Source: QQUD01 sp039029915 (GTDB taxonomy: Bacteria; Chloroflexota; Anaerolineae; Promineifilales; Promineifilaceae). Taken from it: 23,882 bases of DNA. Below, piece by piece: positions 23,601 to 23,882 of the stretch (the first letter of the stretch is position 1; every line of letters begins with the position of its first letter). The notes under the pieces are model-generated. The model was not told where the DNA came from, did not search any database, and worked only from the letters and a program-made list of their open reading frames with translations. The position numbers were made by a program, and so were the translations under genes. The stretch lies in NCBI GenBank assembly GCA_039029915.1, contig JBCCFD010000072.1, positions 1 to 23,882 on the forward strand. The letters run 5' to 3'.

Positions 23601-23882
23601 CTGGCTGAGGATAATTTAATAAACCAAAAAGTCGCTTTACGCACTCTAGAAAGAATGGGGTATCAAGCGGATCTTGCCAGCAACGGTATAGAAGTCATCG
23701 ATGCCATTAAGCGTCAAACCTATGATGTGATTTTGATGGACGTTCACATGCCTGAAATGGATGGTCTAGAGGCCACCAAGCTTGTCAGAAGCACATTATC
23801 ACCAAACGAACAGCCCACAATTATTGCTATGACGGCTGGCGTTATGGCGCAAGATAGAGAAGCATGTGAAGAAGCAGGCATG
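20637..23882 (+). CDS. Membrane hybrid sensor histidine kinase with two receiver domains, 3'-truncated
   Basis: The frame stays open to the window end (1082 residues). Six membrane helices fill about residues 14-175. A seventh (about 180-203) leads into a large extracytoplasmic sensor (about 205-490), double-Cache-like in size and position, and an eighth (about 495-515) follows. Then come HAMP (about 517-570), HisKA with His603 in NMSHEIRTPMNG, and an ATPase domain with N-box LLGNAVKF, G1 DTGIG and G2 GGTGLGLAIS. Receiver 1 has Asp891 in LDFQMPEMDG, and receiver 2 has Asp1035 in MDVHMPEMDG. This BarA-like relay often ends in an Hpt domain, which would lie beyond the window. TTG at 20631 has AAAGG at a six-base spacing and may be the true start. 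The multi-helix N-terminus before the Cache region is unusual. Confidence 0.93.
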   Translation, partial: MNLRKNKKYSKQVAWLMLIATVPFLLSASIFGYVYLTISPTRPVVFGIILNLIPALGCVSWFFFVRRKLKRVGFFIASLSILFVIPLLSYQLGNIGTYLAITYLTGLWFCVALGVAGKWSNFLFSASVLASFALIITAVLSPNTDFDIQIARNYSYIFVSIIPLFLLLTYFISYKNLLIKSKIIGALLFMVFSAVFTMTIITTTEGRNNLLTNLEDKFLIISETEARQTHRFIQTEINLLKLAAKDISVRSSIIGQNARYRGDEDAIASQLVQLEQQWVLSSNKVSLLDDRFVLQIQQTFNNILANPDDSAFFMVTDEYGALVASSEIKNNYLLSKEPWWNSEVANGATTISELSFSSLHSQPFIVISTPVLSIGGHPIGAIHGIYPYLEFTNNVLHQPFGETGEVWLITEDYAISTQSYSTLFDAYDTQPLHALQGFHETKLSEYNFPTTHYFSSKPLDAIDSTSEIDMPNWSMMVSQDKYDALKSTYIKERESLLFGLVILLIANIAGNYIGARISSPIEHLTKTAVLITNGDLNATAHIDGRDEVAKLARQFNTMTNRLSETLDGLEERVRYRTLSLERAKEAAEVATVAKSEFLANMSHEIRTPMNGVIGMTSLLLDTELSNEQENFARTIRNSADSLLTIINEILDFSKIESGKLELEMQPFDIRQTVEEAMDLLAPKASDKNIELISFIHPDVPLGIEGDITRVRQILVNLLGNAVKFTSEGNVCVDVSTVRDNEGLYTLQFAVQDTGIGIPEDKIGHLFQSFSQVDSSTTRRFGGTGLGLAISKQLAEMMEGKMWVESELGVGSTFYFTIRAEKREVPERIYLTETPLELSQKKVLIVDDNDTNRRILELYTEKWGMEPILAEDGMQALEILRQQKEIGLAILDFQMPEMDGLMLAEEIRKLSVYTKLPLFMLTSISGDNIRQQARSLNFANYMHKPIKPSMVFDALVQYFGNRTSTKRTHPILTESFDNSMGIDHPLRILLAEDNLINQKVALRTLERMGYQADLASNGIEVIDAIKRQTYDVILMDVHMPEMDGLEATKLVRSTLSPNEQPTIIAMTAGVMAQDREACEEAGM

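Noticed and set aside
1..23882. CRISPR arrays, tRNA genes, phage or transposase genes
   Set aside because: No regularly spaced direct repeats, no cloverleaf-like sequence and no recombinase or transposase motifs were found on either strand.

Overview
The window reads as chromosomal DNA of a free-living bacterium of moderate GC content, most likely a member of the Chloroflexota (Anaerolineae-like). That assignment is an inference from overall character: a repeat-rich secreted protein, lipoprotein and SH3b proteins with Pro/Thr linkers, a WD40 propeller, many GAF and hybrid kinases, and TTG starts backed by good Shine-Dalgarno sites. No marker gene here settles it. There is no rRNA, tRNA, CRISPR array, transposase or phage gene.

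Layout. Positions 1-1483 hold the 3' end of a secreted repeat protein with a textbook terminator, then a small lipoprotein. Positions 1850-5706 are a sulfate-activation cluster of three genes: an ATP-sulfurylase homologue whose active-site motifs are destroyed, a bifunctional ATP sulfurylase-APS kinase fusion, and a stand-alone APS kinase. No reductase or transporter is present, so the visible product is PAPS. Positions 5861-8444 are a compact run: prmC (release-factor methyltransferase), a membrane-anchored SH3b protein and a GT4 glycosyltransferase. Positions 8590-13211 are on the minus strand: glnS, a GT2 glycosyltransferase, ssb and a glutamate dehydrogenase. From 13552 the plus strand carries a DUF92 membrane protein, a seven-bladed WD40 protein, a soluble GAF histidine kinase, an S9 peptidase and a large membrane hybrid histidine kinase cut by the window end. 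One unknown membrane-anchored protein (17619-18230) lies on the minus strand between the kinase and the peptidase.

Three signals go beyond the genes. (1) Two intergenic copies (about 1515-1665 and 14469-14635, perhaps to 14688) of one structured element made of consecutive hairpins. The loops are conserved, while the stems differ between copies yet stay paired. The hairpins alternate in orientation. It looks like an undescribed palindromic repeat or RNA family. (2) The palindromic octamer ACGGCCGT occurs 25 times, against well under one expected from base composition. It falls in all reading frames, like cyanobacterial HIP1. (3) The ATP-sulfurylase homologue keeps its fold and zinc ligands but has lost the nucleotide and sulfate motifs, next to an intact enzyme: a probable pseudoenzyme or repurposed protein.

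Several starts were moved from the longest ORF using ribosome-binding sites or promoters. Clear sigma-70-type promoters are proposed for gdh, ssb and the DUF92 gene.
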